Source: Laccaria trichodermophora (taxonomy: Eukaryota > Basidiomycota > Agaricomycetes > Agaricales > Hydnangiaceae). From it: a stretch of DNA of 64,000 nucleotides. Numbering within the stretch: the stretch's first letter is position 1; every line of letters begins with the position of its first letter. Below, in pieces: positions 31,988 to 44,056 of this stretch. Below the pieces are notes generated by a model, which saw only the letters and a list, made by a program, of their open reading frames with translations, ran no database searches and was not told where the DNA came from. The DNA lies in the NCBI GenBank assembly GCA_018417955.1, contig JACTVC010000012.1:744001-808000 (forward strand), read 5' to 3'. A program made the translations under genes and the position numbers.

Positions 31988-34728
31988 TATGCCTTGGGAC
32001 ATGGCTGCTCCCAGTGCACCCCGGCGTGAGCCTTATTTTCCAGAGTTGCACAGCGCCACAGCTGAAAATGAAAATGCATGCGTATTTGTTAACAATTGCA
32101 CTCCATCTTTACTAACTAGTATCAAGGCCCCTTGATCACTCTCGTGGATGACTTCAATGAATTCAAGACCGGCTGTTTTATTCTCCTAACTGTAATGACG
32201 ATATTCAAACTCCTCCAAACTGTGTTGATCTTCGAAGCCCGGAAAGTCCCACTGTACACTTCCATGAAAATCTGTCTGCCATGATCCACGTACCTCATTG
32301 GTGGACACAGGTGTTTGGGTGGATGGCATTCATACCTAAACGTGCTCACCTTGAAGGTGCTTTACTTGGCATTCTTGCTCACATACCCAGTGATTTCGAT
32401 CAAGTCAATGGCAAGTACCAGTTGCCTGCCCACGTTATGAATGGATGGTGAAATGCAGAATGTTGGATGGTCAACACAATGAAAGGCTTGAGTAGATTTG
32501 GAGCACTCGCTCCTGCATATCCTTCTGCACGAGGATATCTGAGGGCACATGCATCACCTTCCATTGCATGCTGCTAGAGAAATCTTTCTTCTGTGGATTG
32601 GTCTCTTCTCTTATGCAGTCGCAAGAGCCGATTCAACATTGTATCAAGAATGGAACTCCTTTCTAGTTGAAACGCTGCAGTTCCATCCTTCAATTATTGA
32701 CCTCATACGTGCATCTGATATTGGCACTTGTACCCACGAGAGTCGGTGTGTGGGCACATTTATACATCTGAACAATACCGACATTAGACACACCTGCCAA
32801 CCATTGGTCCGATGGTTTGTCGATCATAATATTCCTGTCTGGTACCAATGGGACAAGTATGAGATTAAGAGAGCTGAGGGAAATCCTTATTTATCATCAA
32901 TAGGTCCTCTGCCTCATCAAATCGAGTTTCAAAGGGAGGAAGCTCTTTCCCACATACCAACAAATCTCGCTAAGAAGTACCCGAACCAGATTTGGGAACA
33001 TTTTTTCCAGAAACACAGGGAGTGCTTAACCCGATTGCTCTTTCTTGAGAAGCCATCTGAACGTGCGAGAAGGTTGAATCGAGAACAGATGCCACCAACA
33101 AAGACTGCACAGGTCTTTGTGTGGGACAGAGATCCTGATCATCTTGTTCGTGAGGAGGTTTTTGGTTTTTGTTAGAGAACGTGAGGAAACTTTGGCAGAA
33201 TATGGCTCTCAGCAAAAAGTCTATAGCTCATTCTGGAATCAGTGGGACTGTTGTTGTGCATTTGGACCACCAGATGCATCTAGCAGTCAGGAAGATGAAG
33301 ATGCATATAAAGATGCTGATCCTTTCCAAAATCCCAAGCAGTATGATGAGATGATTGAACAACCCCCACTACAACAACCCATGATTCAGCCCATGACTGA
33401 AGAAGACTATGAGAATGCCAATACATTGCCTGACCACTACCAGGACACTCTGAAGGGCCCAAGGTGCACCTTACAAGGTCTGATTGATCAAGTACAACAC
33501 ATCATGCATGAACGTTATGGATTGGTCACTCCACAAACCTTCAACTCTCAAGGATTACCCTCTTTGACCAGTAAACATCGAAAGTTTTGGCTCCGATGGA
33601 TTGGTCTATTGCTGACAAATAAAAATGAAGATGTGTTACATCAATTCTGGAATTTGGACCTTGTCAGGTTTTGGGTTGCCTTCACGGAAGAACTGCAGTG
33701 TCGCCAAAACATTCAAAATATCAACTGTGATATTAACATGTATCATGCTGATTCCTTAACAAAATCCAAACGCCTTCAACAGATCTGTCATGTGATCAAT
33801 ATTCATGACAATGAACGGCATGATTTCAATCACCCATACAAAGATGATAGAAAACACATCAAAACCTGGTATATCTTTGACTTTGGAGTAGAAGCCACAG
33901 TGCCATGGAAATTGGCAGTCACATCCACATCAGATGCATTGCTTGTCTGTAGACTTGATGATTGATTCCTGGATATCGATATTGCTAGGTATCTGGCAGG
34001 TCGTGGCATTGCATTTCGAACCTTGGCCTCAAGGGCTCAGATCCCATTGTCACCATCAGTACCTGAAGTTGACGTTTATTTACCCAGTCGTCCTCAAGAC
34101 TATATCTTCACGCAAGCCGACTATGAAGCATATCTGTACTTCAGGGCACGTATGCTTTGTCAGCCTTGTATTCAAGCTGCAATCCTTCGGGGTGGATACT
34201 TCTGGAGATTAGTTATAGGCAGCGTTAGCCTGGATGAAGTTTTGGAGGGTCCTATTGGTGGTGCTAGTATGTTTTCTATTGAGGGTGATGGCAAAGAATT
34301 TGTGGATGACAAGTTATCCAAACATGAGATGGATCTTTTGTGTGGAACATATATGTGTGGAACATGTATGTTTTTTTATTCTCTTTTTAACCAATACGAG
34401 TGCTGACCAGATCTATTTGATAGCTCGTGCCAATGATACAGCTTTTAAGTCTTGGTGGCCGCCATCCAGTATCATTGACAATGAATCTACAAATCAAGTT
34501 TATGGCGAATGGAGTGAATGGGCAGAAGCATTATATTCAACCCGTCTTGCTGAAATTCGTTCAGGCAGTGCCCAGCCTCGTCCAGTCTCGCAATGGAGGA
34601 ACTTCCTTAAGGGTCACAAGGAGTCAATGTTACTTATACAACAAACAGAAACATTAGCAGTTAACTTCCTCATCAAACATCGACCTGAATTAAGAACCAC
34701 CTTGATAAAGTGTAATGCTGAGTGGTGA
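31988..34728 (+). pseudogene. Broken relative of the 867-aa retroelement ORF family
   Basis: Coding segments in changing frames: 31988-32136 (MPWDMAAPSAPRREPYF), about 32180-32450 (HWWTQVFGWMAFIPKRAHLEG, ending in TGA), 32549-33175, 33117-33965 and 34023-34728. The third carries RWFVDHNIPVWYQWDKYEIK, comparable with QHGIPFFYLWDFDVR of the ORF at 5208. The last carries GEWSEWAEAL...RLAEIRSGSAQPRPVSQW, comparable with that protein's C-terminal GEW..AL...RLA..I..G.A..R....W. At least four frame changes or stops make it non-functional. I see no pol or LTR beside it. Confidence 0.65.
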
Positions 34729-34988
34729 TAGATACAAAGATACATAGGGCCATTTGTAAATAATTATGAGAAATAAGATATTGGTATGCACAACAAACTC
34801 ATCAAGTCAATTGAAACAGTGGTATGAATATGTTTCTCCAACTTCAAGCAATAAACATGACAGCAAAATTCTACTTGAGAATGTGATGACGAAATGGTTT
34901 CAGCAACGGCGTGTTACATGGGTTACATTTCAGCAAATTTGAAGGCCATGTGATGTGTTACTGCTGAATTGGACTCTGCTTAGTAATC

Positions 34989-35519
34989 TTGTCAGGATTT
35001 ATTCCATACTACAAGCTTTTGATCGCAAGTAAGCCAGCTAATCTACTACTGCATCGAACTGATGAACAATTAGAAAAAGGAATGCAAGTCACCATCCCGT
35101 TCGATGTCTTACAAGATACTGTCTTGGACCAGCTTATGCTTGCTGAAGATTGGAAAACACTGTCCTCCATGTCCCGAATGTGCCGATTGTTGGTTCAACC
35201 ATCGCAAAGATGTCTTTTCACAACAATTTCCATTGCAGGGCCCTCAGTCCGACACCTTTTCAAACTTTTCCATGCTAGTCCACACATCGCCCAATATATA
35301 TACCACCTTCATTATCATCTGGATGACTCGGACTGGGACACACAGACAGGCCTGATGCAACAGTTTTTCTTGCTAAAGAGTTTCGAGCTTACAGGAAATA
35401 CAGCAAAAATACATTATACACACCTTCTTGGCCTACATCACCTCCATCACGCAGTCAGACATTTTGATCCACCATGGTCAACACCACAAAGTCTAAAAAA
35501 TCACGTGTGCATGTGAATC
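34989..35519 (+). pseudogene. F-box-like protein fragment
   Basis: The frame reads IPFDVLQDTVLDQLMLAEDW...LSSMSRMCRLLVQPSQRCLF, the usual N-terminal F-box-like block of large Agaricomycete F-box families. It then has HLFKLFHASPHIAQYIYHLHY and ends at 35519. Family members are normally several hundred residues long, so the C-terminal repeats are missing. The first few residues before IPFD may not belong. Confidence 0.55.
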
Positions 35520-36401
35520 AAGTCATGTGATTGTTCAACTTTCAACATTCTGATGCGGATTGCTGTCTTCTCTTCCTACTCCATTCACAATGAACCTATA
35601 TCGATGGACTTTCTTGCTACTTACCATCATTCCTCTGCCTTACACAACCTATCACACTGATACAAATATAGAATCCAAAGCAATTTGCAGAGGATTGATA
35701 GCGGCTGAGAACAGCCCGAGCTTTCATGCATCCATAATAGAGATTGGAAACAATCCGAGCCCGCAGGCACATGTTGACTATGTCAACAATGATTATGTAC
35801 GTCTGGCTGAGCGGACAGATTGGGAAATATATGTTCAGGCTAAGACGAGCACCGTCTATGCCAATGAGTTCTGAGAAGTGACCATGAAATTAACTTGTGT
35901 AATCCATTTGCTGTTTGAGTTTGCCTTGGAATACCTGTACAGTCAAATACTGTCCTTGGTATACTATAGTGCAATTGTATATTCCTTATCAGTAAATTAC
36001 GCTATTGATCTCTGCATTTTGCTTGCACTTCGATTCTCAAGACATTGTAGTTTCTGTCATTTGTATGCAAACAAACTTTGCTTGTTTCGAGAGCACCTCT
36101 CTTTATCGCTACCTGCATTATTTGTTCGTCGTCAGTTTGTTGTGCATTTTTTCTCCTTGCTTCTGGTTTCACAAACAATTCAATATATATCTGCCCATAC
36201 GTATACCTCAGTTTCGTCCATCTCTGACTGGTATAGCTATGAACCGTTATTGTCAAATAGAGTTTCCTTTAACCATGCATCAACCATAGATAAACCTTAT
36301 CTTCATTCTATTAGACATTGGTATGGGTATGGATGCACTTGTCAAGCAATGCCAACGGTTGTGCCTTCCATTCAATATGGTGGTGGAAAATTCAATGCAA
36401 A
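35520..36401. other. AT-rich stretch without recognisable gene
   Basis: A 230-codon frame (35878-36570) runs into the 1.17-kb repeat and has hydrophobic, low-complexity composition; it is not supported as a gene. Confidence 0.5.
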
Positions 36402-36711
36402 CTTGTGGGTGTGGGCCAGTGCTTTGCATGGCATGTATGAGTCCTTCCTGTGGACTCTAAATTTAATTCTAGGAAATGGGTTATTTGACCACCCTCCTGA
36501 CATCCTATTAGCTGCAATGACATGTAATCACTTGATGATTTTCTTAGTTTTGTTCTATATTTGCAAATAGACCCTGAGCCCTGAGCCTAGCCATCAATAT
36601 CATAGCAACAATGTGTACTATTCCTATTTATTTATTTTTTTTGATTTTATAGCAAAATTTTCCAATTTTATAACTATTTTTCTGTTTATGGTAAAATATT
36701 CCCACAGTCCT

Positions 36712-36719
36712 GTTTGCAT
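36712..36719. repeat. hAT target-site duplication, left
   Basis: GTTTGCAT directly before the left TIR. An identical 8-mer follows the right TIR at 41537-41544, and the uninterrupted 53.6-kb copy has a single GTTTGCAT. Confidence 0.95.
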
Positions 36720-37173
36720 TAGGGACTGTCATGGATACACCCGGGTATTAACCGTACCCGATCCACGGATTTTCCCACCCACGGATCAGATAAGGCACGG
36801 TACAGATATATCCGTGGGTAAAACAGCCTGAGTGGCTGAGGACATAGCTTCAGTTATATAAATGGGTGTATCTCATTCATTTCTCATCCGTTCTTTACAA
36901 AAAAAATTGCGTTATGAAGCGAAAATTCAGAAGAATTCATATTCAAACAAAATTCATTCATATATTATCTAAATTGAGTACATTAAAACTAAAGTTATCC
37001 ATATATCATAATTTGACATCTTTCCCCTCATATAATGCTGCTGTGACTGAGCCTTGATCACAGAGTGTGTTTTGGGGTGTGTATTAGCATGCCTTGGCCA
37101 CTCTGAAACTTGATATTTAGGTAGAGGCATTGAAAGAATAATTTTGGTGACATAAAGTGTTACAAAAAGCTAT

Positions 37174-40100
37174 TCAAGAGGAAAAGAAATCATTGTCCAT
37201 CTTTTTTTCATTCATTTGTGTAACTTTATTGAAGCCTGGGTAGAGGGGGGATTTAATCCAGGATCCAAGTGCCATTTCTGCTTTGAATGTTTGAGAGTTG
37301 ATATTGTGCTGGGTGAAATTGATCTGACGGCGACCAGTGGAGAATGCTCGCTCTGCATCCACAGAAGTAGCTGCAACAAATGTTGAAAATAAAGGAAAAT
37401 AAGTGTGAATAATGGTGCTTACCTGGGGCTGAGCAGAAATCAGAACCCATTCGTGAGAGTCGTGGTCGGGACTGTGATGCATTGTGCCAGTACATCATAT
37501 AACCTCCCATTTCCTTGATTGTTTCTGTTGCTACCCTGGGTTCATCAAGGTAAGTTTGAATGTGGTCCTTGACAAACTGATTTTCTTTTGGTGCATATCG
37601 TGATCGCTTTGGCTAAAAATTCAATTGAATAACAGGATTTCAAAAATATTTTTACCAATTACCTTGTTTTCCTCCTCTCTCAGCTCATTCTCCTCTTCAC
37701 CTGCATATACACTGTCCCAGTAATCACATACTATACTCTTTATAGACTTGATTTGTTGGAGGTCACGACCATGGTCTTGAAACCATTTGAGTTTGCGATC
37801 AGGACACATCACTGGTGAATATATAAGAAATAAATGTAGAAATTAAGCTGGATTCTTACCAATGGCGACGATATAAATATCACAGGCTCCAGAAAAGGCA
37901 GAATACTTATCAACAAGAAGAACTGCAGCATGACAAGCAACCCGAACAACATTGGCAGGGTTGTTCTCCTGATCATCTCTTGCAGCAATCAGCCCTTCAC
38001 GTAAGGTTTCTAGAGTCGGGAGAACATCCACAACAAGTGGTGTTTCTGCAACTGAGAAGATTTTTGTAATGTCACTAAAAAGCTGGTAAAGTGGAATATT
38101 TAGATTTCAATCTTGAATACTAAATAAAACATACCAGGAGAACCTCTTGCACATCAGAAGCAATTTCCCATTGTTCTTCTGTTAAACGATATGCTTGTAG
38201 TCCATTCGATGATACAGCTGTAAGTTGCTCAATAATGTCGCGGAAATAGAAATGAGCATCCAAGCATTCAAGATCGTAATTCCACCGAGTTGGAACCCGT
38301 CGGGTGAGTGCCCTTCGCTGGCCATGTAACTCTTCATCTGCAGAAACCAACCTCTCAAACTTCTCTTTCAGAACAGCATTGTCATGAACACGGCGAGCAA
38401 GGCCAGCAACCTGCATGAAATTAAAAACTGCATAGGAGGTGGGAATGAAACTCACCTTTGGAAAAATCTGAAGAGCTACTTTTTCTTCTCCTGAGTCAAT
38501 GATAATCCCATTGGCTGCCATTTGCTGAATTGCCTTCTCTCTCAATGTCTTTGCCACCTTTTCATTGTGTACCATTTGCCCCTCATCATTCTCTGCTTCA
38601 TCTTCCTCAACATCTGCCTCTTCAATGACTGCAATCTCCTCCTCATCCTCTGAATCATCACCCTGTTCAAGAACAATTTCCTCTCCTTCACTAAAATCCT
38701 CAACCTCTCCCGCTTGACGAAATCCTGCACCCACATTCTTTGTACCTGCAGTAACTTTGACACTCTTCTTTCGCTTTGGTTTTTTGAAAAAGAAGGATAT
38801 AAATATCTGTGAATGAAATGAGGCTGAGTTAATTATGAGTCCTTATGAGTTTACGAGTAAGACTCATTCTTTATCAACTGAGGACTTAGGCAAAATTTTC
38901 ATTCATTCATTGATTGATTCATTGATTTACCTTTCATCACCGCGGGAACCTTTTCCCTTAAAGAGAAAAGCAGCCATAAGATCAGGAAAAATGGAAAGAA
39001 AAATGGCAAAAATTATGTAAAAAATCAGAACATTGCTTACTAAGTTGGGGAGGCTGTGTTCAGGGTTCAGGGTCAATATCTAAATATAGAAACCAACTAA
39101 AAGTTGCCAGAAAATCATGAAAAAAATACCCAAAAATCAAGAGGGATCTTCTCTGTTGCCATGGTGTTGAAGGGGCTGTGTTCAGGGTTCAGGGTCCACA
39201 TCTAAATATAAAACAAAGTAAGAAAAATGGCTAGCAAATCAGAAAAAAATGAGTAAAAAAATAAAAATGATACTTTTTCTGTTGCCATGATGTATGAGGG
39301 GCTGTGTCCAGTGTTCAGGGTCCATATTTAAATATGGAAAATTAAGACAACTATGTAAAAATATTATTATATTATGCAATATGACTATATCATCAGACCA
39401 GCCTTCTTGCTCTTTGAGATATTGGTCAAAAATGCATGACAATTTCCAAAAAGTGTCCAATTTTTTCAGTATTTTGTGTTTTTCTCAATGAGGAATGGTC
39501 TGCATGACATTATTTATATATATTTGTAAAGGTAAGGAAAGGGGCTACAATTTTTGTTAATGGAGCTAAGTAAGAGGCTGTGTTTCTGCCACCGTGGGAA
39601 TTTTAACCCAAAAAAGGAAATTCATCACAAATATATAGAGCATGCTATTATAGGTTACAAAATATAACTAACCATCTTCTTTTCTGAGATATATGCAAAC
39701 AGGACTGTGGGAATATTTTACCATAAAGAGAGAAATAGTTATAAAATTGGAAAAAATTGCTATAAAAAATCAAAAAACAGAAAAAATAAGATTAGTACAC
39801 ATTGCTGCTATTGATGGTTAGGCTCAGGGCTCAGGGTCCATTTGCAAATATAGAACAAAACTCAGAAAATCATAAAGTGATTACATGACATTGCAGCTGA
39901 TGGGATGTCAGGAGGGTGGTCACATGATCAATTTCCTACAATTAAATTTAGAGTCCACAGGAAGGACTCATACATGCCATGCACAGCACTGGCCCACACC
40001 CACAAGTAAAATATTGAGAAATATATATAGCATCACCTTAGCAATCAAATTTACAATGTGAGCCAGACAGCGAAGCCGAGCATCTTCTCCCCAGAATGTT

Positions 40101-41361
40101 GGTATTTTCTTAGGAAGTACCCTTGCTAAGGAATCACAGTTTGATGCATTATCCATGCAAAGTGAAAACAGCTTGACCAAAGATCAGAAATTGGATAAAT
40201 AGAGATCAAAGAAATGCACACCAGTTCAGTAAGACCAAAACGTTCCAAACAATCAAAAACAACCTGGGCTAAATACTCTCCATCATGCCTTTGTTTGAGG
40301 CTAAAAAGTGAGTCAGTTTAAACTAAGATGCTAACCAACTTATTTATTCATACTGTATAAATTCCAGTATTGCACGATGAATTGAACCATTCTGATACCA
40401 AACCACAACAAGCCCAAGATATGATGAGACAATTGGAGAGGTCCAACCATCAAGTACAAGGTGGATAGCACTGTTTAGTGACTGACCTTTCATTAGCAAC
40501 TTGAATTTATTGGATAAGAAAAAAAACAGTACCTTGAAGTAATTCTTGACATGAATTGACATGTCAAGATAAATTTGATTGAGATCACGGCTGATTGTAT
40601 TGGGACTGTGAGCTGCAGTTCCAGGGCGAAGCATTTGGACCTCCTTCAGATAGTCAGGATCAGAGACCATGTTAAATGGACGTGCACTGGTAGCACAGCG
40701 CTGTGCAAGTAGAGCTCGATGACCTGCTACAGAGTATGGTATAGGAGTGTCATCCTTCGGTTGCTTCTTGGAGATCCCCTGTGCCTGAAGACACACATTC
40801 ATCCCTTTCAACATGTTACTAGTACCTTCTGCAGTCTTTGAACGTGGCCGAACAACTGCAGGATGCTTATCTGGACGTGACTTGCATCTAAACACATAAG
40901 AGAGAGAGAGAGGCTCTCTCTTGGATCCAAAATTACGCTGGACGGAGACTGAATAATGGTCGTATGCATCAGAACGCCATGTTGTCTTGGCAGCAGCTAC
41001 ACAAAAGAATTTACAATTTTTTTTAAAGTTAAAATGCCAAGGACTCACCAATTATGTCCTCATCTGACAACTCCCAGACCTCCAAGTCATTCCGTTTATT
41101 GATTCCAGGTGCTGCAGCACGTTGGCGACGTTTTATTGGTGATACTAGTACTGGAGGAGCTGAAATATCCTTGTCTAAGCTGTTTGTGTCGTCATCAGAT
41201 GGGAAATTGAATTTTTCTGGTGAAGGGCTTGTGTGATGGCTGGGAGCAAAGGGCAGGTTACGATTTGGACCCCTTCCGCGAGCAGCAGGGACAGGGAGTC
41301 GTTGTGATGGCATAGCGTCGTGGGGGCAAGAGGCAAAGGGAGCTGAGGACACAGATAACAC
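37174..41361 (-). CDS. hAT transposase, multi-exon, apparently intact
   Basis: Minus-strand exons in order. First is a basic/Ser-Pro N-terminus (41361 to about 41040), then a BED-like zinc-finger region with TTWRSDAYDHYSVSV...YVFRCKSRPDKHP (about 41000-40840). Next come the catalytic segments LVLDGWTSPIVSSYLGLVVVW (about 40460-40380) and MDNASNCDSL...RLRCLAHIVNLIAK (about 40160-40048). A Lys-rich/acidic linker follows (about 38800-38530), then RRVPTRWNYDLECLDAH (about 38290). The C-terminal hAT dimerisation block has TSVDAERAFSTGRRQINF near 37345. Introns are short except the one holding the 1174-bp repeat. I found no stop within the exons read; exact splice sites are approximate. Confidence 0.8.
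38833..40006 (-). mobile_element. 1174-bp Helitron-like repeat nested in a transposase intron
   Basis: Reverse complement of the copy at 53280-54453 and of identical length. Read on the minus strand it starts CTTGTGGGTG at 40006 and ends hairpin-TAA at 38833. It lies between the donor GTGATGCTATAT after ...NLIAK and the acceptor CATTTCATTCACAG before ...IFISFFFKKPK, so it enlarged an intron of about 70 bp. Confidence 0.85.
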
Positions 41362-41536
41362 ACTCTTATCTATTCAGGGCAGGTACGCTCAAAATATCTC
41401 AAAGACATCTAAAAATATATAATTTACCCACGGATACCTGCGGATAGTCCGGGTAGTTACCCGAATCCATCAATTGTATCCAAATATGGGTGGATTTCAG
41501 GTTTACCTGGGATTAGCCTATCCGTGACAGTCCCTA

Positions 41537-41544
41537 GTTTGCAT
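41537..41544. repeat. hAT target-site duplication, right
   Basis: GTTTGCAT, identical to 36712-36719. Confidence 0.95.
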
Positions 41545-41944
41545 CTATCACAAGAAAGAAGATGGTTAGTTATATTTTGTGACCAATAATAGCATGCTCC
41601 ATATATCTGTGATGAATTTCCTTTTTGGGTCAAAATTCCCACAGTACCAGGAACACATCCTCTCACTTACCTCTATAAACAACAATTGTAGCCCCTTTCC
41701 TTACCTTTACAAATATATATAAATAATGTCATGCAGACCATTCCTTATTGAGAAAAACACAAAATACTGAAAAAATTGGACACTTTTTGAAAATTGTCAT
41801 GCATTTTTGACCAATATCTCAAAGTGCAAGAAGGCTGGTCTGATGATATAGTCACATGGCATAATATGATACTATTTTTACATAGTTGTCTTGATTTTCC
41901 ATATTTGGATATGGACCCTGAACACTGGACATAGCCCCCTCATA

Positions 41945-42631
41945 CTCCTGCCCAAAAAAAGTAATGGGCAACATTGAAATAGCTTGTTCTCACTCAAATC
42001 AGCACCAAATGACTCCAAATAAGTTGTAGACATAGAAATTAGGTCCACCAGGTCTTGAATCTGAGGGCAGAAAATTACCAAATAAGGAAATATCGTAGAT
42101 ATTGTCTCTACAGTAGATGTTGCAGAACACAAGCATGCTAGGAGATTTTTTGTAGCAAAATTTATGTACACCACTCAAAAGGGGTTGAAAAATAGAGTAG
42201 AATCCATCTTTGGTTCATGCAATTTGGTCAAGATTTGAGCTTACAATTGTCTCCTCAAACCTGTGAAAATTAGGGAAAATTGCCTGAAATCACCAAAATT
42301 GCCTTCAGAGCCCCACTTTCAAGAGGCAATTGTGAGCTCAAATCTTGACCAAATTGCATGAACCAAAGATGGATTCCACTCTATTTTTCAACCCCTTTTG
42401 AGTGGTGTACATAAATTTTGCTACAAAAAATCTCCTAGCATGCTTGTGTTCTGCAACATCTACTGTAGAGACAATATCTATGATATTTCCTTATTTGGTA
42501 ATTTTCTGCCCTCAGATTCAAGACCTGGTGGACCTAGTTTCTATGTCTACAACTTATTTGGAGTCATTTGGTGCTGATTTGAGTGAGAACAAGCTATTTC
42601 AATGTTGCCCATTACTTTTTTTGGGCAGGAG
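41945..42631. repeat. 687-bp TA-flanked foldback (Tc1/mariner-type MITE)
   Basis: Long inverted arms of about 310 bp begin CTCCTGCCCAAAAAAAGTAA and end with its inverse. The spacer is about 75 bp around 42290. It is flanked by TA on both sides (41943-41944, 42632-42633). The related 1.17-kb copy at 53.99 kb has the empty site CTCATACATCATGG with one TA. The repeated peptide frames on both strands are arm by-products. Confidence 0.9.
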
Positions 42632-43224
42632 TACATCATGGCAACAAAAAAGTATCATTTTGATTTTTTACTCATTTTTTTCTGATTTGCCAGCCATTTT
42701 TCATACTTTGTTCTATATTTAGATATGGACCCTGAACCCTGAACACAGCCCCTTCAACACCATGGCAACAGAGAAGAACCCTCTTGATTTTTGGGTATTA
42801 TTTTCTGATATTCTGGAAACTTTTAGCTGGTTTCTATATTTAGATATTGACCCTGAACCCTGAACACAGCCTCCCCAACTTACTAAGCAATATTCTGATT
42901 TTTTACATATTTTTTTGCCATTTTTCTTGCCATTATTCCTGATTTTATGGCTGCTTTTCTGTTTAAGGGAAAAGGTTCCCGCAGTGATGAAAGGTAAATG
43001 AATCAATGAATCAATAAATGAATGAATGAAAATTTTGCCTAAGTCCTCAGTTGATAAAGAATGAGTCTTACTCGTAAACTCGTAAGGACTCATAATAATG
43101 GAATCAGGTGACAGGAACAGAATCGATTCTAATAAATATAATTGGATGGCTAGAGTAAAGAATATTGGTAATTAAAATTCTTTTCTAAAATTGTTCTTTA
43201 TATATGTATCCTGTTGCAAAAAAA

Positions 43225-43700
43225 AGAGGACTCGTACCTGCCGTGCTTGCAACGGCCTCTTACACAAGTAAGAAATGTTTCACAAAGATTTCTCGTCAAT
43301 ACAAACATTTTGAAGAAGATTTCTTATCCAATCAAACTTGTAAACATTTCTGAATACAATAAGAAATGTTTCACAAAGATTTCTCATCAATACAAACATT
43401 TTAAAGAAGATTTCTTATCCAATCAAAGATCTTTGAACTTGTAAACATTTCTGAATACAATAAGAAATGTTTCACAAAGATTTCTCGTCAATACAAACAT
43501 TTTGAAGAAGATTTCTTATCCAATCAAAGATCTTTGAACTAAACATTTCCGAATACAATAAGAAATGTTTCACAAAGATTTCTCGTCAGTACAAACATCT
43601 TTTAACTTGATAAGAAATACTTGGGCCCAATCATTTCTGAAGTCAAAAATATCTCACAAAGATTTCTTAACTCAGCCAAACATTTTTGAACTTGTCAACA
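43225..43700 (+). repeat. Tandem repeat with AAGAAATGTTTCACAAAG units
   Basis: Three to four units of roughly 105-120 bp containing AAGAAATGTTTCACAAAG, ATTTCTCGTCAATACAAAC and GAAGATTTCTTATCCAATC. No gene. Confidence 0.8.
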
Positions 43701-43774
43701 AACTATTCACCATCTTTCATGAAAACACATTTTGATGTGGTGGTAGACATCAAGGATAGACTAGTTTCAGTTCA

Positions 43775-44040
43775 AAAGAAAGCAGTAATAAGATGATTGT
43801 AGAGTAAAGTTATGACGTGGATCAAAAGAGGGGCAAGTAGTAAGGAGGGACTCAATGGTAAGCAAGATAAAATGGTTGTAAAATGAAGGGACAGCTGGTA
43901 AGGGGAAAGCAGTAATAAGACGATTGTAGAGTAAAGTTATGACATGGATCAAAAAGAGGGGCAAGTAGGAAGGAGGGACTCAATGGTAAGCAAGATAAAA
44001 CAGTTGTAAAGTGAAGGGACAGCTAATAAAAGGATTGTAA
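43775..44040 (+). repeat. Two-unit direct repeat of about 130 bp
   Basis: AGCAGTAATAAGA...GATTGTAGAGTAAAGTTATGAC...GGATCAAAA...GGGGCAAGTAG occurs twice, just downstream of the minus-strand gene at 44057. Confidence 0.8.
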
Positions 44041-44056
44041 AGTTAAACATACTTAA

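Larger units (their letters stand above)
36720..41536 (-). mobile_element. Complete hAT transposon
   Basis: Terminal inverted repeats TAGGGACTGTCAYGGATA (18 bp, one mismatch) at 36720 and 41536, flanked by an 8-bp target duplication as expected for hAT. Subterminal ACCCACGGAT motifs occur near both ends (36777, inverted at 36810, and 41426), candidate transposase binding sites. It encodes one minus-strand transposase and carries a nested 1174-bp repeat (38833-40006). It sits inside another copy of that same repeat. Confidence 0.95.
36402..43095 (+). mobile_element. 1.17-kb Helitron-like repeat, outer copy split by hAT and a foldback
   Basis: The left piece 36402-36719 begins CTTGTGGGTGTGGGCC. 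The right piece runs from 41545 to 43095 and ends with the GAGTC...GACTC hairpin and TAA. Removing the hAT element, its target duplication and the 41945-42631 foldback leaves about 1180 bp, matching the 1174-bp intact copies at 38833-40006 and 53280-54453. Flanking bases are A on the left and T on the right, with no target duplication. No coding capacity is seen. Confidence 0.75.

Noticed and set aside
35878..36570. 230-aa plus-strand ORF
   Set aside because: Hydrophobic AT-driven composition, runs into the 1.17-kb repeat, no motif.
41878..42722. Mirrored peptides MVYINFATKNLLACLC on both strands
   Set aside because: They are the two arms of a foldback element, not two genes.
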